64,000 nt of DNA from Proteles cristata cristata (GCA_017311185.1 JAESUZ010001754.1:310001-374000), one strand, 5' to 3'. Counted from the first letter of the stretch, positions 11,325 to 22,914 are shown. Program-made: numbers and translations. Notes: a model not told the origin generated them from the letters alone.

Positions 11325-11480
11325 CTCATTTGGGCTCTACCGCAGGCCTGTGAGAGGCATATTATCTCTTCCATTGTACAGATGAAACTGAGGCTCACAG
11401 AGGCTAAATGATCCGAGTAAGTACTCTTGGCCAGGAAACGATGGATCCAGGGCTCAAACGAAGGCCTTTTGATTCTCAGT
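11325..11480 (-). repeat. MIR SINE relic
   Basis: 'ttccattgtacagatgaaactgaggctcacagaggctaaatgatccgagtaagtact' then 'ggatccagggctcaaacgaaggcc' is antisense MIR. Confidence 0.75.
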
Positions 11481-11774
11481 TTTTCCTGGCTGATGGCTGA
11501 GAAGGTGAACACAGGCTCAGGTGAAAGCCCAAGGCCCCAGCCGGCTCCTGCCAACGGCCACGAAGTGAGTGCGGTCTTCGTGAAGGACCGATGCGTGGGC
11601 TAGAGCTTGCAAACAGGTCTGCTCCTCCACAGCCGAAACCTCCGTCAGTTTCACACCCGGCCGTACCCCCCGCACCAGCACAGCTACAGCCAGTGTCGGC
11701 GGGGCTTTCTCCGAATGAATAAATAGGCAGACCCGTGCTGGCAGCTCCCATGGCCCGGGTCCAGCTCGGCATCA

Positions 11775-11910
11775 CTGAGATGCCCGTCTCCTCACCTGAA
11801 AGGTGGAGATCAGAGGAGTCCTTCCTTCGCGGATCATCGTGGGATTAAACGAGCTGACACAGATAAAGTGCTCGCAGCGAGTGCCTGGCACGTCGGTGGA
11901 AAGTGCTTGG
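11775..11910 (+). repeat. MIR SINE fragment
   Basis: 'gtctcctcacctgaaaggtggaga' and 'gattaaacgagctgacacagataaagtgctcgcagcgagtgcctggcac' are the sense MIR core and 3' part. Confidence 0.7.
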
Positions 11911-12706
11911 GGGCCTCGCTGTGAGGGAGAGTTGGAGGCTGACTATATTCAGCCACTGACATTTGGGATTTTTCTGTGACAGTAGCTAATATAACCTCAT
12001 TAATACAATTCTCAGTACGTGTTAGCAATTTATTTTCCTTGGGGTGCTGAACCTTCATATCCCATAAAGTAGGTTTTATCATGTACTATGGATATTGTTT
12101 AGGAATTTTAGGGCATTCTTACATAGACCTGTATACATCATATACACCTGCTTCTATACGATACAGGTGTAGTTATGTAAAGGTAAGCGTTTCAGGCATT
12201 TCCAAGGCTATTAGTTTATGTGACATATTGCAGAGAAGATGGTTGTTCCCCTCATTCACTGTCTCTGTACCGTATTCACCCCCTTTCCTGACTTCTGCAA
12301 GAAAAACGATTCCCCAGAGCATATGGGGACTTCCCGTAACTGCACTGAAGCTCTGGAGAGACTCAGGCGCCCAGCGTTTCATTTGAAATGCTCCTCTGGA
12401 GCAGGCCCCTTCTTGCTCACCTCCCCACCCCGCCCTCAGGCATCCACAGGAGGCTTCAGCTCCCCCTAGGACCCAGGACTCTTCCCAGCTGCTAAGGGGA
12501 TAGGATATCCTCCCTATTGTTAAAATTACAAATCAGTATATTTGCAAAGTGCTTTGCAGAGTGCTTTCATTTTCTCTCAATTCAATCTGACAAATATTTC
12601 ATCAGTGCCAGTCTGGGGCTGGGCATCTTTTTAAGGAATCCATGCAGGAGGTGAGGTGCAGAGCGCAGCACTGGTGGGCCCTGAGGCCCCTGACAAATTG
12701 GGGACA
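11911..12706. other. unique, partly AT-rich intronic sequence
   Basis: No repeat recognised except a short L2/MIR-like piece near 12590-12640. A small imperfect hairpin (ACCTGTAT ... ATACAGGT) sits at about 12127-12170. Confidence 0.4.
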
Positions 12707-12707
12707 T

Positions 12708-12878
12708 GGGGCGCCTGAGTGGCTCAGTGGGTTAAGCGTCCGACTTTGGCTCAGGTCATGATCTTGCAGTTCATGAGTTCAAGCCCTGTGTCAGTCTCTG
12801 TCCTGACAGCTCAGAGCCTGGATCCTGCTTCGGATTCTTTGTCTCCCTCTCTCTCTGCCCCTCCTCTCTCTCTCTCTC

Positions 12879-12921
<43 letters not shown>

Positions 12922-12983
12922 TGCGCGCACGCACACACACATTCTCTCTCTCAAGACTAAATAGACATTAAAAAAAAACAAAG
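12708..12983 (+). mobile_element. carnivore SINE, subtype B, with expanded CA tract
   Basis: Starts GGGGCGCCTGAGTGGCTC and ends in a poly-A run. The 8-bp TGGGGACA at 12699-12706 recurs at 12984-12991. The usual CT-rich middle has grown into the microsatellite at 12882-12941. Confidence 0.9.
12882..12941. repeat. (CA)n microsatellite inside a SINE
   Basis: Nineteen CA units (12882-12919), then an alternating GCATGCGCGCACGC stretch and more CA. The whole is purine/pyrimidine alternating. Confidence 0.9.
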
Positions 12984-13282
12984 TGGGGACAGCGCTCAAC
13001 CCCAGACTAGGGCTTGTGGGTGGTGCCTCCACGCCTCTCTTCTAAGGGCCCCACGCTTCCTGCAGGCGGCCCGCACCCATACCTCCTCCCCTTGCAGCTT
13101 GGCTGTTTCTCTGCACGAGCTGAGCCCCAGTCATCTTTAGACCGTGGGCTCCTAGCACGCAGGAATGGCTCAAGAGATGCTGTCTAGGGACCGTGTGAAG
13201 TCACCAGCAGCCCGGATTCTCCTGTGAGGGCCTGACCTGGTAACCACCTGCCGGTCTGATGCCTCCTGGCGGATGTTTTAAA

Positions 13283-13512
13283 TATTTTTATTTATTTCTT
13301 TTTTTAAATTTTTATTTCTAGGAGAGAGAGAGAGAGAGACAGTGTGAGCAGGGGAGGGTCAGAGAGAGAGGGAGATACAGGCTCTGAAATAGGCTCCAGG
13401 CTCTGAGCTGGCAGTCAGCACAGAGCCCGACGCGGGGCTCGAACCCACGAACCGTGAGATCATGACCTAAGCGAAAGTCGGACGCTTAACCGACTAAGCC
13501 ACCCAGGCGCCC
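13283..13512 (-). mobile_element. young carnivore SINE, subtype A
   Basis: Full-length, flanked by a perfect 20-bp duplication at 13263-13282 and 13513-13532 (starting CTCCTGGCGG). Confidence 0.95.
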
Positions 13513-13554
13513 CTCCTGGCGGATGTTTTAAAGGCACCGTGTATTCAGAAGGTC

Positions 13555-14400
13555 CAGACCTGAACTCATGATCATTTCCCCTCAAGCCTGGTCCTCTGCA
13601 GGCGTCAACCCGCTCAGTGAATGCCTCTCCATCGTTGCCTGCACAAGCCTGAGCCCGATTGTCACTGCCTACCATCTTCTTCTTCCTGCCTGCAGGTCTC
13701 ATCCCTCAGGACGTCCTGTCTGCCACTGCCCTCAGAACCTCTCAAAACGGTCAAGTTCTCTCTGTTGGCCACAACACCCACCACCAGGCTTCTCCGAATG
13801 ACCGCCTCCCCACTGCTCATTTTGCACACACTCTTATCCTTGTCTACAGAGTAATCATAGTGACCCTTTGAAAATGCAGATCTGGGGCGCCCGGGTGGCT
13901 TAGTCGGTTAAGCGTCCGACTTTCGCTTAGGTCATGATCTCACCGTTCGTGGGTTCGGGCCCCGCGTCAGGCTCTGTGCTGACTGCCAGCTCAGAGCCTG
14001 GAGCCTGTTTCAGTCTGTGACTCCCTCTCTCTCTGACCCTCCCCTGCTCATGCTGTCTCTCTCTCTCTCTCCTAGAAATAAATTAAAAAACATTAAAAAA
14101 AAAGAAAATGCAAATCTGATCAAGCCCCTTCTAGCTTGAAATGCTCAGTCGCTTCCCAGTGCTGTAGAGAAAGCTGGGCATCTTAAAGAGGCTTGACCCT
14201 GATGTCTGTCTGGCCTTATTTCCAACCCACTTCACTCTCTGTTCATACGCCATCTCAGCCTTCTGTTACGCATGCTCCCTCCTGCCACAGGACCTTTGCA
14301 CATGCTGGTCTGGCTGCCTGAGCTCCAACATACCGTTTCCTGTCTCCTTCCCTCAACCTCCCTCCGCCCCTCCCCCCTACTGTGCTGGTGGGGTGTCTGC
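13555..14400 (+). repeat. L2 LINE 3' region, split by a SINE
   Basis: Degraded L2 sense text: 'cccttctagcttgaaatgctcagtcgcttcccagtgctgtagaga', 'ctgtctggccttatttccaacccacttcactctctgttc', 'cacaggacctttgcacatgctg'. The SINE at 13884-14103 interrupts it. Confidence 0.6.
13884..14103 (+). mobile_element. young carnivore SINE, subtype A
   Basis: Flanked by GAAAATGCAGATCT at 13870-13883 and GAAAATGCAAATCT at 14104-14117 (13 of 14 identical). Subtype A marks are 'tttcgcttaggtcatg', 'tgctgactgccagctcag' and 'tcctagaaataaat'. Confidence 0.95.
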
Positions 14401-17244
14401 TGCTCTGATGTCCATTCTGTGTTGGGGGAGATGTTGAGGCATGAATGATCCTGGTGGGAATGTTCCAGAAGAGAGGGAAGACATGATAGCTGGCGAGAGG
14501 AGGAAGCAATGCACAGAGGATGTGGCCCAGGACACAAACGTAAGGGTGGATGATGGGGTGTCTACAGCAGCAGGAGGGAAGGCGCCCCTGTGGGTGCAAG
14601 TGCAGGGGATGAGTAGACACAGCGGGGGCTGTGAGGCTTCTCGTTTCCATTGTCTTGATGAAATGGGAAGCAGGATCGTTATCTGAGCACGAGGAACGGG
14701 AGGCAGGGTTGGGGATTTGAGAACGGAGGAAAGGAGTGAGATTTTTTCTCCATGAGAGTGGGAGAGAGAATGGACCGTGCCGGAGACATGAAGCATGTGT
14801 CTGGGCCTCAAAGGTCCCTTTGAGATTCTGTGGTTTTCTCCCGCTACATTTAGGGTGTGGCTGAGTCTGGCTGGAGGGTGGCCTTTAACCAGGGCAGGGG
14901 TCTGTGAGATGAATACAAGAGCAGGGGTGGGGGAGGCAGTGATTATGAAGATGGGTCAGACTCTAAGCCGGCGAAGGAGGCAGTGAAGAGGTGATGGGGT
15001 CAATGCATTGGAAGCCTAGGGTGGGGGTGGGGTCAAAGAAGTGTCCGAGCCAGGGGCTCCTGGGAGTTAGTTGGAAGCCTGGAGCATGGGAGTCAGAAAG
15101 TGGGTGCCAGGGACTGAGATCACTGAGGCGGCGAGGCTATTGGTCATGTTACGGTCAAGGATGAGACCATGAACTGGGTGGCTCAGGTGGGCTGGAGGTA
15201 GGGATGACAGTCAAAGTATCTAGCAATCGGAAAGGTCATACCAATACATATAGAAGACAAAACAAAACATTCACTTTTATTTTCTATATGTGGTCATGTA
15301 TATTGGGAACCTGCCTACCAGGTTAAGGTTGATATGCAAAGGATTCATCACGTTATTCTGATAAATCCCAAATTATTGGTTGTTTTTAGAAACTATTGGT
15401 GTGAGGCTCTTTCAGGCTAAATGATGGTCTTGTCTGGACCATGATTTGATGCAGGGAACTCCACCAGCTGCTCCCAATGCTTCTCTGTTAGAGTAAGTCT
15501 TCATCTCAGTCAATACAGAATTTCCTCCTACCCTGTCCCATGCCATTGTGTTGGGCGACTTCTCCAAGAAGGTAGCCCTCCATCCTGGGCAACCCAGAAG
15601 GCCGGGAGGGATGCCCCTGTGGATGGTGGAGTGGGGGTTGGGGAGGGGGTAATAGAGGGAGGTTGCGGAGGGGGTGGTGTAGTAGGGCGTGGGGAGGGGG
15701 TGGGAGAGTGGGGGTTGCAGAGGGGGTGGTGTGGGGGATGGGGAGTGGGTGCTGGAGTTGAGGGGTGGGGAGGAGAAGAGCAGACACCTCGGAGGTAGTG
15801 CTCTCATGGGTGGTGGTGTGTGCCCAGCCTGGCCCAGCCACTCTGGCTTTAGGAAGGTTCTGTTCTTCCCGGGCCCTTGCCCACCCTCTCAGAGGCAGAT
15901 GCGCCTGTGCTGGGCCCAGGGCTTGGAGAGCTGCTGGGCCCGGGGCACAAAGCTCAACCCTTCACCAATTCTTGGCAAGTGGGGAGAGGAGACGGGGCCT
16001 CAGTCCCAGCTGCTCCCTGCTCTGTCTGTCACAGCCGTCTGTCACAGCCGGGAGCCACCCCTGTACAGCCCTCTTCCTGCACGCAGTAGGGCTGCTTGGT
16101 ACACAGGGTTTCAGCAGTTAATAGCCAGCGAGCTGGGCCTGGGGTGTGCTGGCTGAGTAAGATGGTCAAGGCCAAGTACTGGGAAGGCTGTCTGCCTGCC
16201 TGTGAAATCCAAGATGGCTGCAGGGTGGCCTGGGAGAAGGAGTGGGCTGTGCTTACCTCCTCAAAGAGCCGGTGGGTGGGGGGATGCCAGGGTGGGACTG
16301 GGCAGGAGAGAGTCGGGGAAGAAAAGCCTGGGTGAGTTTTAGAGAGGCAGGGCTTTAGGGAGGAGGCAATAAGACACCCCCTGTGAATTATCACCAGGGG
16401 GTGGTGTCCTCAAGGGACAGCCGGGTTTCTATCAGAGTGAGCACACAGAGATTAGGAATACAAGGCAGTGGGGGTGGGGGGGGGCGTTCTGACATCCAGA
16501 CAAAATGCTGAGGAGGGGCCCCGGGCAGGGATTTGAAAGGCTGGGGCAGCTGGAGATTGGGTCAGATTAGGAGGCAAACAGAGTCCCGAGGGACAAATGA
16601 TTGGAGGTGAGGACTAACGAGGGTAACCTGGGCCCCGGGCCATGACGGGATCGGTCCCGACAGTCCGGAGGCTGATGGCAGCAGTGAGGCGGGGAGGGTG
16701 GGCTGGAGGCATAAGGGGTCTCCAGGAGCACCTGAAGCTCTGTGGCCATGGATTCAGTCCGAATAAAGTGGTGCTGAGGTTCCTGAAGGCGAGGTGGTAC
16801 CAGCATCATTCAGTCACCTCTGTTTGGGGTTTAAGTTCGGTAGAACATGTGTGAGACATCACAGCAGTCAGTGCAGAGTGGGGCAGTCTGGCTTTCCTGA
16901 CGCCAGCCTAGACTTCTGCTGTATTTCTTTCAGGCTGGTGGTCATCAAGCCCAGGGGCTGATATGGCTTCAGGCATAGATGGATCCAGGTGCTCAAAGAT
17001 CTGGTATCTCTCTCCATTTCTGGTTTTCCTCTCCGTTGGCTTCATCCTTAGGCAGTCTCTCTCCCCAAAATAGGGACTGAGGGCTGACCATGGGGCTGGC
17101 ACTGGGGTGGTGGAGGGAAATCTAACCTGATTCCCTACCTTTCAGGGGCTCTCAGTCTGGGGAGAAAGACAGAGAGCATGGAATTTACTAGGATGTAATG
17201 TCTCACATACTATCTGGAGAAATGTACAAAGCCTGATGGGAGCA
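14401..17244. other. unique, GC-rich intronic sequence
   Basis: Apart from the minisatellite at 15636-15761 I see no known repeat. Contains a small direct duplication (TCTGTCACAGCCG twice near 16025-16050). Several open frames of 100-155 codons cross the G-rich region and look like composition effects. Confidence 0.4.
15636..15761. repeat. G-rich minisatellite, about 25-bp unit
   Basis: About five diverged units start near 15636, 15661, 15686, 15713 and 15737. Each has a GGTTG/GGCGT-like start and a GGAGGGGGT core. Many runs of three to five G on the + strand. Confidence 0.7.
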
Positions 17245-17690
17245 GAGTTAGTTGTTCAGCTAACATTCGTGTAGCACCGACTGTATGCCATGCTCTGTGT
17301 AACCTGCTGAGGACACAGAAGAAGTGTACTTTCTGTCCCCACGAACTGATGGCGGGTGGTGGGAGATGGATGACAGATGCTGTGGTGTGGCGGGATCTGT
17401 GCTGTGACAAAGCAGAGCATGTCTCAGGGCGCACAGGAGGGGCGCATGTGAGCGTGAGTGCGTGAGTGTGTGAGTGAGGATGAGCGTGTGTGTTGTGTGC
17501 CTGTCGGAGGGTGATGAGGAAGTGGCGGGGGGGGGGGTGAGAAGAGATTTCTAGGACAGGGATGGGCGAAAGCAAAGGCAGGGAAGTGCGGGGCAGGCTG
17601 TCTCGGGGGGTCAGGGAAGGTCCCCCGGAGCAGAGTTGGGGTACAAGGGAGCCTGAAGGCAGAGGCGTGCGGGAGCAGGCTTGCACTGGC
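17245..17690 (-). repeat. L2 LINE fragment (part)
   Basis: 'ctaacattcgtgtagcaccgactgtatgccatgctctgtg' is reverse L2 3' end. The rest, to 'gcaaaggcagggaagtgcggggc', is weaker. A GT-rich run lies at about 17450-17500 and a G11 run near 17527. Confidence 0.5.
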
Positions 17691-18290
17691 CTCCGGCAGC
17701 CGCTCGTTAGTGTCTCTTCCTAACTCACCCGGGCAGCTGGAAGTCGGCCACGGTGGGAGGATTTGCACCGCGAGAACTGGCACATGCAGGAATCGAGGCC
17801 CCCTTTCCCTGCCCAGAGCCAGTTGCTCAACATTTAACAGCCACTTGATGAAGGGCAGCTCGCGTGAGGGGTCCGCCGGGACAGATGCACGATGCCCGAG
17901 CGGGGCTGGAGATTTGCAGGAAGATGGGTCCCATGTAGAGGGCTGGCTGGGTGAGGGTGAGGGCGGAAGAGGGGGCAGGGGCCAGGTCCCCCGCAGGGGT
18001 GGGCGTGGTGGTCCAGGCTGAATTGAGGAGGGGGCATCTCACTCCCCCTCCAAAGGCATTGACTTTGATCTTTTCAAGGATGAGGATGTACGAGAGGCTC
18101 TCCCACTGTGAACTAGAAAGGATTATTTTGCCGAGGCCCCCCACAACCACGAAATCTCTACTGGACCCCCACCCCAAAGGGCAGCAGCGCCCCACCGACC
18201 CCCAGAACCGAGTGACTGCCGGCCCAGCTGCGACAGAAAGGCCAAGGGCTGTGCCTTAGGCTGCCGCAGCTCTGCCTTCAGGAATTTACC
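17691..18290. other. unique intronic sequence, GC-rich
   Basis: No repeat recognised. Confidence 0.4.
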
Positions 18291-18490
18291 CTCAGACGGG
18301 AAATTTCAGCTTGCAGGTATTAAGTAGTTTAAAGGAGGTTTCATCAGCTTTGTAAAAAGCACATTAATATCTCACAACACCAACTGCTGTCTCATTTCTT
18401 TGAGATACAATAAGCTCTTCATAAACCTGGTCATTAGGGGCTGAACAGACGCTGTTTTATTTCCCACATATTCATGAGAAGCTGAAGGGG
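18290..18490. other. candidate conserved noncoding segment
   Basis: AT-richer than its surroundings, free of recognisable repeats, with intact-looking text such as 'agcacattaatatctcaca' and 'cacatattcatgagaagctg'. The call is inference from composition only. Confidence 0.25.
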
Positions 18491-18804
18491 AGCAGCGGGG
18501 CGGGTGCGCCGAGGGAGGGGGGAGGCACCGGCAGGAGGCTGGCTAAGTAATTTTTTAAGTGAAGCAAATGAAGGGTTTGGTGTGAGCTGCTTTCTCTGTG
18601 TTTTCAACCTTTTCTGCTCCTGGCTTTTTGCTTTGCTGGCTGGGCCCTCCCTGCCGGTGGGGATTCAGGAGACCTCGGGGTGGGGGGCGGCAGTGCCGGG
18701 CCCCTCCCTGGCTGGGCCCCCAGCACCCCTCCCCTGCCCCCCAGCACAGTGCCAGCGGCAGCTGGCGCTGGAGGGTTTGAAGCAGCCTGTGTGGCTGTCT
18801 GTGA

Positions 18805-18905
18805 CCTCACTCATTCATTCATGCATTCATTGGATTGTTTAAAACACCTACTATGGGCTAGGTCCCGTTCAGGTTCCTCTGGGGTGGGATGAGAAGCGGG
18901 TAAGG
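18805..18905 (-). repeat. L2 LINE 3' tip
   Basis: 'cattcattcatgcattcattgg' followed by 'acacctactatgggctaggtcccgttcagg' is the reversed 3' terminus of L2. Confidence 0.65.
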
Positions 18906-19074
18906 TGTCTGGCCAGCCGCCATCCTTCCCCGAGCCTCAGCCCTTTCTCTTTGGTCTACACAGCAATGAGCCCTTGCTTCTATAGCCTCCAGGTGTATCC
19001 TGTCCCGATTCTTGTCTCTACAGCTACTTCTGTGAGTTCTTTCCCTGTGATGCGGGGAAGCGACTGGACTCCAG

Positions 19075-19290
19075 ACTCAGAAAGATCTGCTTCCTAAGCC
19101 TGGTTCTGCTAGCTATTAGCTGTGTGGCCTGGAGCTCATTCAATGACTTCTCTGTGCCTCTGTTTCCTTAGCTGTAAAACAGAGATATTAATCCCTGCCC
19201 CTTGGGGCGATTCCGAGGACTCAGGAGATAGCAGAAGTGAAGGTTCCTAGCAGTTTCTAACCCAGAGCAGGCCCTCAGTGAATGTAGTTT
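19075..19290 (+). repeat. MIR SINE relic
   Basis: 'gctattagctgtgtggcctggag', 'ctctgtgcctctgtttccttagctgtaaaacagaga', 'gcaggccctcagtgaatg' in sense order. Confidence 0.8.
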
Positions 19291-19329
19291 TCCCTCTTCA
19301 AATGATGCCTCTTTCAGGAAGCCTTTCTT

Positions 19330-19569
19330 TTCTTTAATTTTTTAAATGTTTATTTATTTTTGAGAGAGAGAGAGAGAGAGAGAGCATGCGCGCACACAAG
19401 CCAGGGGAGGGGCAGAGAAAGAGGGAGAGGCAGAATCCCAAGCAGGCTCCAGGCTCTGAGCTCGGAGTCGTCAGCACAGAACCCGATGTGGGGCTTGAAC
19501 TCACGGACCATGAGATCATGACCTGAACCAAAGTCAGACGTTTAACCAACTGAGCCACCCGGGTGCCCC
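19330..19569 (-). mobile_element. carnivore SINE, subtype B
   Basis: Perfect 16-bp duplication TCAGGAAGCCTTTCTT at 19314-19329 and 19570-19585. The tail junction is the 'tttttgagagaga' form. Confidence 0.93.
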
Positions 19570-19634
19570 TCAGGAAGCCTTTCTTGATTGCTCTCAACTG
19601 GGAAGACTCTTTCCCTTCCCTATGCATCTCTGTC

Positions 19635-19770
19635 TGCTTCTCAGATTTTAATGCACCTGGGAATCATCCGGGGTTCATATTAAGCCAGATCCTGACTCAG
19701 TGCCTCTGGGGTGGGGCCCGAGATTTCATTTCTCACAGGCTTCCAAGTAGACCACATTTGGGGTTGGGTG
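19635..19770 (+). mobile_element. MER5A-type hAT relic
   Basis: 'ttttaatgcacctgggaatcatccgggg', 'cctgactcagtgcctctggggtggggcccgagatttcatttct' match the MER5A middle. Confidence 0.7.
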
Positions 19771-20194
19771 ACAGGGCTTTCAGGCGCTTTGCACCTGCTT
19801 TGATCATAGTCTCTGTTATGGTATATTGTTGGAAACAGGCAGCTGTAAGCTCCTATGGGCAGAATTTCTTCTAGAGAGCTCCCTGAATATACCATATTTC
19901 CCTTGATTCTGAGATGCTCACGTGCACATTTCAGTGTTTCTGAAATTGGAATGTGTCTTATAATTGATGGATCCATTTACTGCAGGGTGTTTCTTTCCTA
20001 CTGAAGAATCATTATTACATTGATGGGGTGTCTTATAATTAATGATAATGGCCATGTGACAAATGTTTATTGAACAAATGGACAAATAAATGAATGAGTC
20101 TGTGAGTGTGTGTGTGTGCGTGCCCACCCGTGTCTGCGGGCAGGGAGTATATTACACATTTCTATCCTCCTTAAATGGATGAACACTCTTCCAA

Positions 20195-20890
20195 ACCATT
20201 AGAGCCCTTGAGGCATCGCCACCATCTTTTCCACCTGTCTGATTAAAAACCTATTTGACAATATGAAAATATGTGTATCTGCCACCACCCAGCAATTTCA
20301 CTTGGAAATTCGCCGTGGGGAAACTTGCATGTAGGCATGAGGAAATGTGTGTGAGAATGCCCCTCCCGGCCCTGCCTGTAATGGCCAAAACACTGCGAAC
20401 AGCCCACATTGCTGTTGTTGGAAGAATGCTAACTCCTTGGAGTATGTTAATAAAACGTGATATTACACAGCAGTGAAAACGAGTGGATTACAGCTACCCC
20501 TGTCGACACCGGCGAATCCCACACCCATAATACTGAACAAAAAATCAAGTTGCAGAAATATACATACATACATAGATACATACATACATATATATACATA
20601 GGTATATGGTATGATTCTATTTTCACGAAGGTAAAAACTTGTATAACTAGGCTGGCGATCGTTTAGAAACACGCGTTTGTGGTGAACTGGTAAAGCCAGG
20701 CAAGGCAACCACGGACGCAGAATTCAAGAGAGTGTGGACCCGAGGTGGGGGGGTGGGGGAGGGGGGTGGCGGCAGAGAGGGCCCAGGATGGCTTCAACCC
20801 ACTGGACGCTCTAGTTCCTAACCTGGTGCTGAGCGCACAGGGGCTCATTTTATAGTTATTCCCTGTACCTTGCGGTGGCACAGCCAGCGT
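20195..20890 (+). mobile_element. old LINE-1 (L1M) 3' end
   Basis: The end of ORF2 and the 3' tail are recognisable at DNA level: 'ccacccagcaatttcacttggaaatt', 'aatggccaaaacactgcgaacagcc', 'attacacagcagtgaaaacgagtgga', 'ggtatgattctattttcacgaag'. Many stops and indels; no open frame survives. Confidence 0.7.
20562..20603. repeat. (CATA)n microsatellite
   Basis: Imperfect CATA/GATA tetranucleotides grading into TATATA, inside the old L1. Confidence 0.8.
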
Positions 20891-21253
20891 TCCCTAGCCC
20901 AGGGTCTGCAATGCCTTTCGACATTTTGCCCGAGCAGAGGGTTTCCCCTGGGGACCTGCACCGCATTCCCGGCTACTGGTGGCCACGTGACTGAGCTCTG
21001 GCCAATGGGATGTCAGCAGAAGTGGTGGTGGCAGTCACTTTGAGAAAGAACCCTCCGCGGTTGGGACGTGTCGTCTGTGGACCGTGGGCATCGAGGGCTC
21101 CGGGTGCCATCTTGCACCCCGAGACGCCTTGGGGATGGAGAGCTGCATGGTGGGAGTATAAGCTCAAAAGCACCGGGGCGATTCCGCTATGGGGCTGCAG
21201 CAGAGTTGCGTGACGACGGAGAAGTAAACCCATCCTTCATATTGTAGCTAAAA
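20891..21253. other. probable old interspersed repeat, family unknown
   Basis: 'gtgactgagctctggccaatgggatgtcagcagaagtg' recalls a mammal-wide old repeat (LTR or DNA element). I cannot name it. Confidence 0.3.
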
Positions 21254-21463
21254 GGGCGCCTGGGTGGCTCAGTCCCTCAAGCGTACAACTCTTGGTTTCG
21301 GCTCAGGTCATGATCTCACGATTTGTGAGTTCGAGCCCCACGCCCGCTCCGTGCTGACAGTGGGGAGCCTTCTTAGGATTCTCTCTCTCCTTCTCTCTCT
21401 GCCCCTCCCCTGCTCTCTCTCTCAAAAAGTGAATACATTAAAAAAAAAAAGAAGAAGAAAGAA
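21254..21463 (+). mobile_element. carnivore SINE, subtype B
   Basis: Starts GGGCGCCTGGGTGGCTCAG and ends ACATTAAAAAAAAAA. It is shortened in the middle ('gtgctgacagtggggagcc'). No clear duplication. Confidence 0.85.
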
Positions 21464-21493
21464 ACAAACCTTGGGAGCCAAGGCTATTTCTTA

Positions 21494-21706
21494 AAAAAAA
21501 TTTTTTTTAAATGTTTATTATTATTGAGACAGAAACACAGCATGAGTGGGGGAGGGGCAGAGAGAGAGGGAGACACAGAATCTGAAACAGGCTCCAGGCT
21601 TTGAGCTGTGAGCACAGAGCCTGATGCGGGGCTTGAGCCCATGAACCGTGAGATCATGACCTGAGCCGAAGTCAGACGCTCAACCGACAGAGCCACCCAG
21701 GCGCCC
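21494..21706 (-). mobile_element. carnivore SINE, subtype B
   Basis: Ends CACCCAGGCGCCCC. Lies tail-to-tail with the previous SINE, about 30 bases apart. Possible decayed duplication CTATTTCTTAA / CTATTCCTAA. Confidence 0.87.
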
Positions 21707-22439
21707 CTATTCCTAATGTACATAATCGTATATATTAAAATAGTCTTTTTGTGTGGATTTAATGCTAACCACAGTTTTAGAAGGCAATTTGTTGAACTCC
21801 GTGCTTACATATAGCAAGTGCTAAGTATCACTAAATAGAGGAATGGAACGCATGCATGCATGAATGAATGAATGAAGAGGTGTCTCCATGTTTGTTCAGG
21901 ATGCCAACTGAAGGGGGGTGTGTGAGGGAAGTTGGGGCATTGCGGGGAAGTTGACCTTGGACAAAAGGAGCCGGGAAGGAGGGGCAAGAACTGGTGTTTG
22001 ACCTCAGCAGGAAGAATGTCATAGATCCAGGTGAAGACCAGACAGCCGGTGGAGGTGCTCTCGGACTGGGTGGGGGTGGGGAAGCTGGAGATGGTGGTCA
22101 GGATCTTACACTGTGGACTGATACCAACCTGACTTTGCTAAGACTGAGAACACGGAAGGATCTGGGTCCTGAACGTCAAGTGCCCGCATTGCAACTTTGT
22201 CCCCTGCCTCCTGCCCCCCTGCAATTGTTGACACTGGAGCCTGCCCTGGAGACAGGAAAAGCTCTGACCCACTTCACTCCACACTGTGATGGGAAGCCTA
22301 CTCCAAATGAGGTTAAGGACCATCGGTACAGGTAATGAACCAACGTAAAAGTACCCTGTAAGGTCGACCTGGGTGTTGTCATAGGCCTTGAAGGCATCTT
22401 CCTGAAACACAGATCGGTCAGTGCAGCGCCTACTATCAG
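21707..22439. other. unique intronic sequence
   Basis: No repeat recognised beyond a short CATG/AATG tetranucleotide run at about 21850-21877. Confidence 0.4.
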
Positions 22440-22650
22440 GGAGGCAGTGAAGGTCGGCGGTTAGCCCAAGTCTGGAGGCCAGCTGGGTTTGTATCGTGGT
22501 TACACCATGGAACCTCTCTGAATCTCAGTCTCTTCATCTGTAAAATGGGGGGGCAGTGGGACCTGTCTCATAGAGTTGTGAGAATTGCCTAAAGCACTGT
22601 TTTGAGAGGCCTTGGTGCAGTGCCTGGTACCTAGTGCTGTTGTCTTTGCT
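22440..22650 (+). repeat. MIR SINE relic
   Basis: 'ggccagctgggtttgtatcgtggtta', 'ctgaatctcagtctcttcatctgtaaaatggggg', 'tctcatagagttgtgagaattgcctaaagcactg'. Confidence 0.75.
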
Positions 22651-22914
22651 GGGCCCCATGCAGGGGTGGGGGCACAGATGGAGCACATACAGCCCCTGCG
22701 CTTGAGAAGCTCCCAGACTCATTGAAGAGAATGGGGATTACTCTGATACTCAAGAGAGCTCCGTGGCGGAGGCCTGCCCAGGGAGTGTGGGAAGCTGATA
22801 CGCATAGATCCTACAAAACGGGATTTGTTCAAATGACTCTGTCAACCCCAGAGGCCCCAGGAGCAGGTGGGTAATGAATAAATGCTGTCATGTGTCAGCA
22901 GCTCTACTTCATCT

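Noticed and set aside
12127..12170. Possible microRNA hairpin
   Set aside because: Only about eight paired bases plus an interrupted extension; the stem is too short and bulged.
20891..21253. Possible promoter (GGCCAATGGGA with CpGs)
   Set aside because: The CCAAT-like word lies in text that recalls an old dispersed repeat, and there is no TATA or GC-box arrangement.
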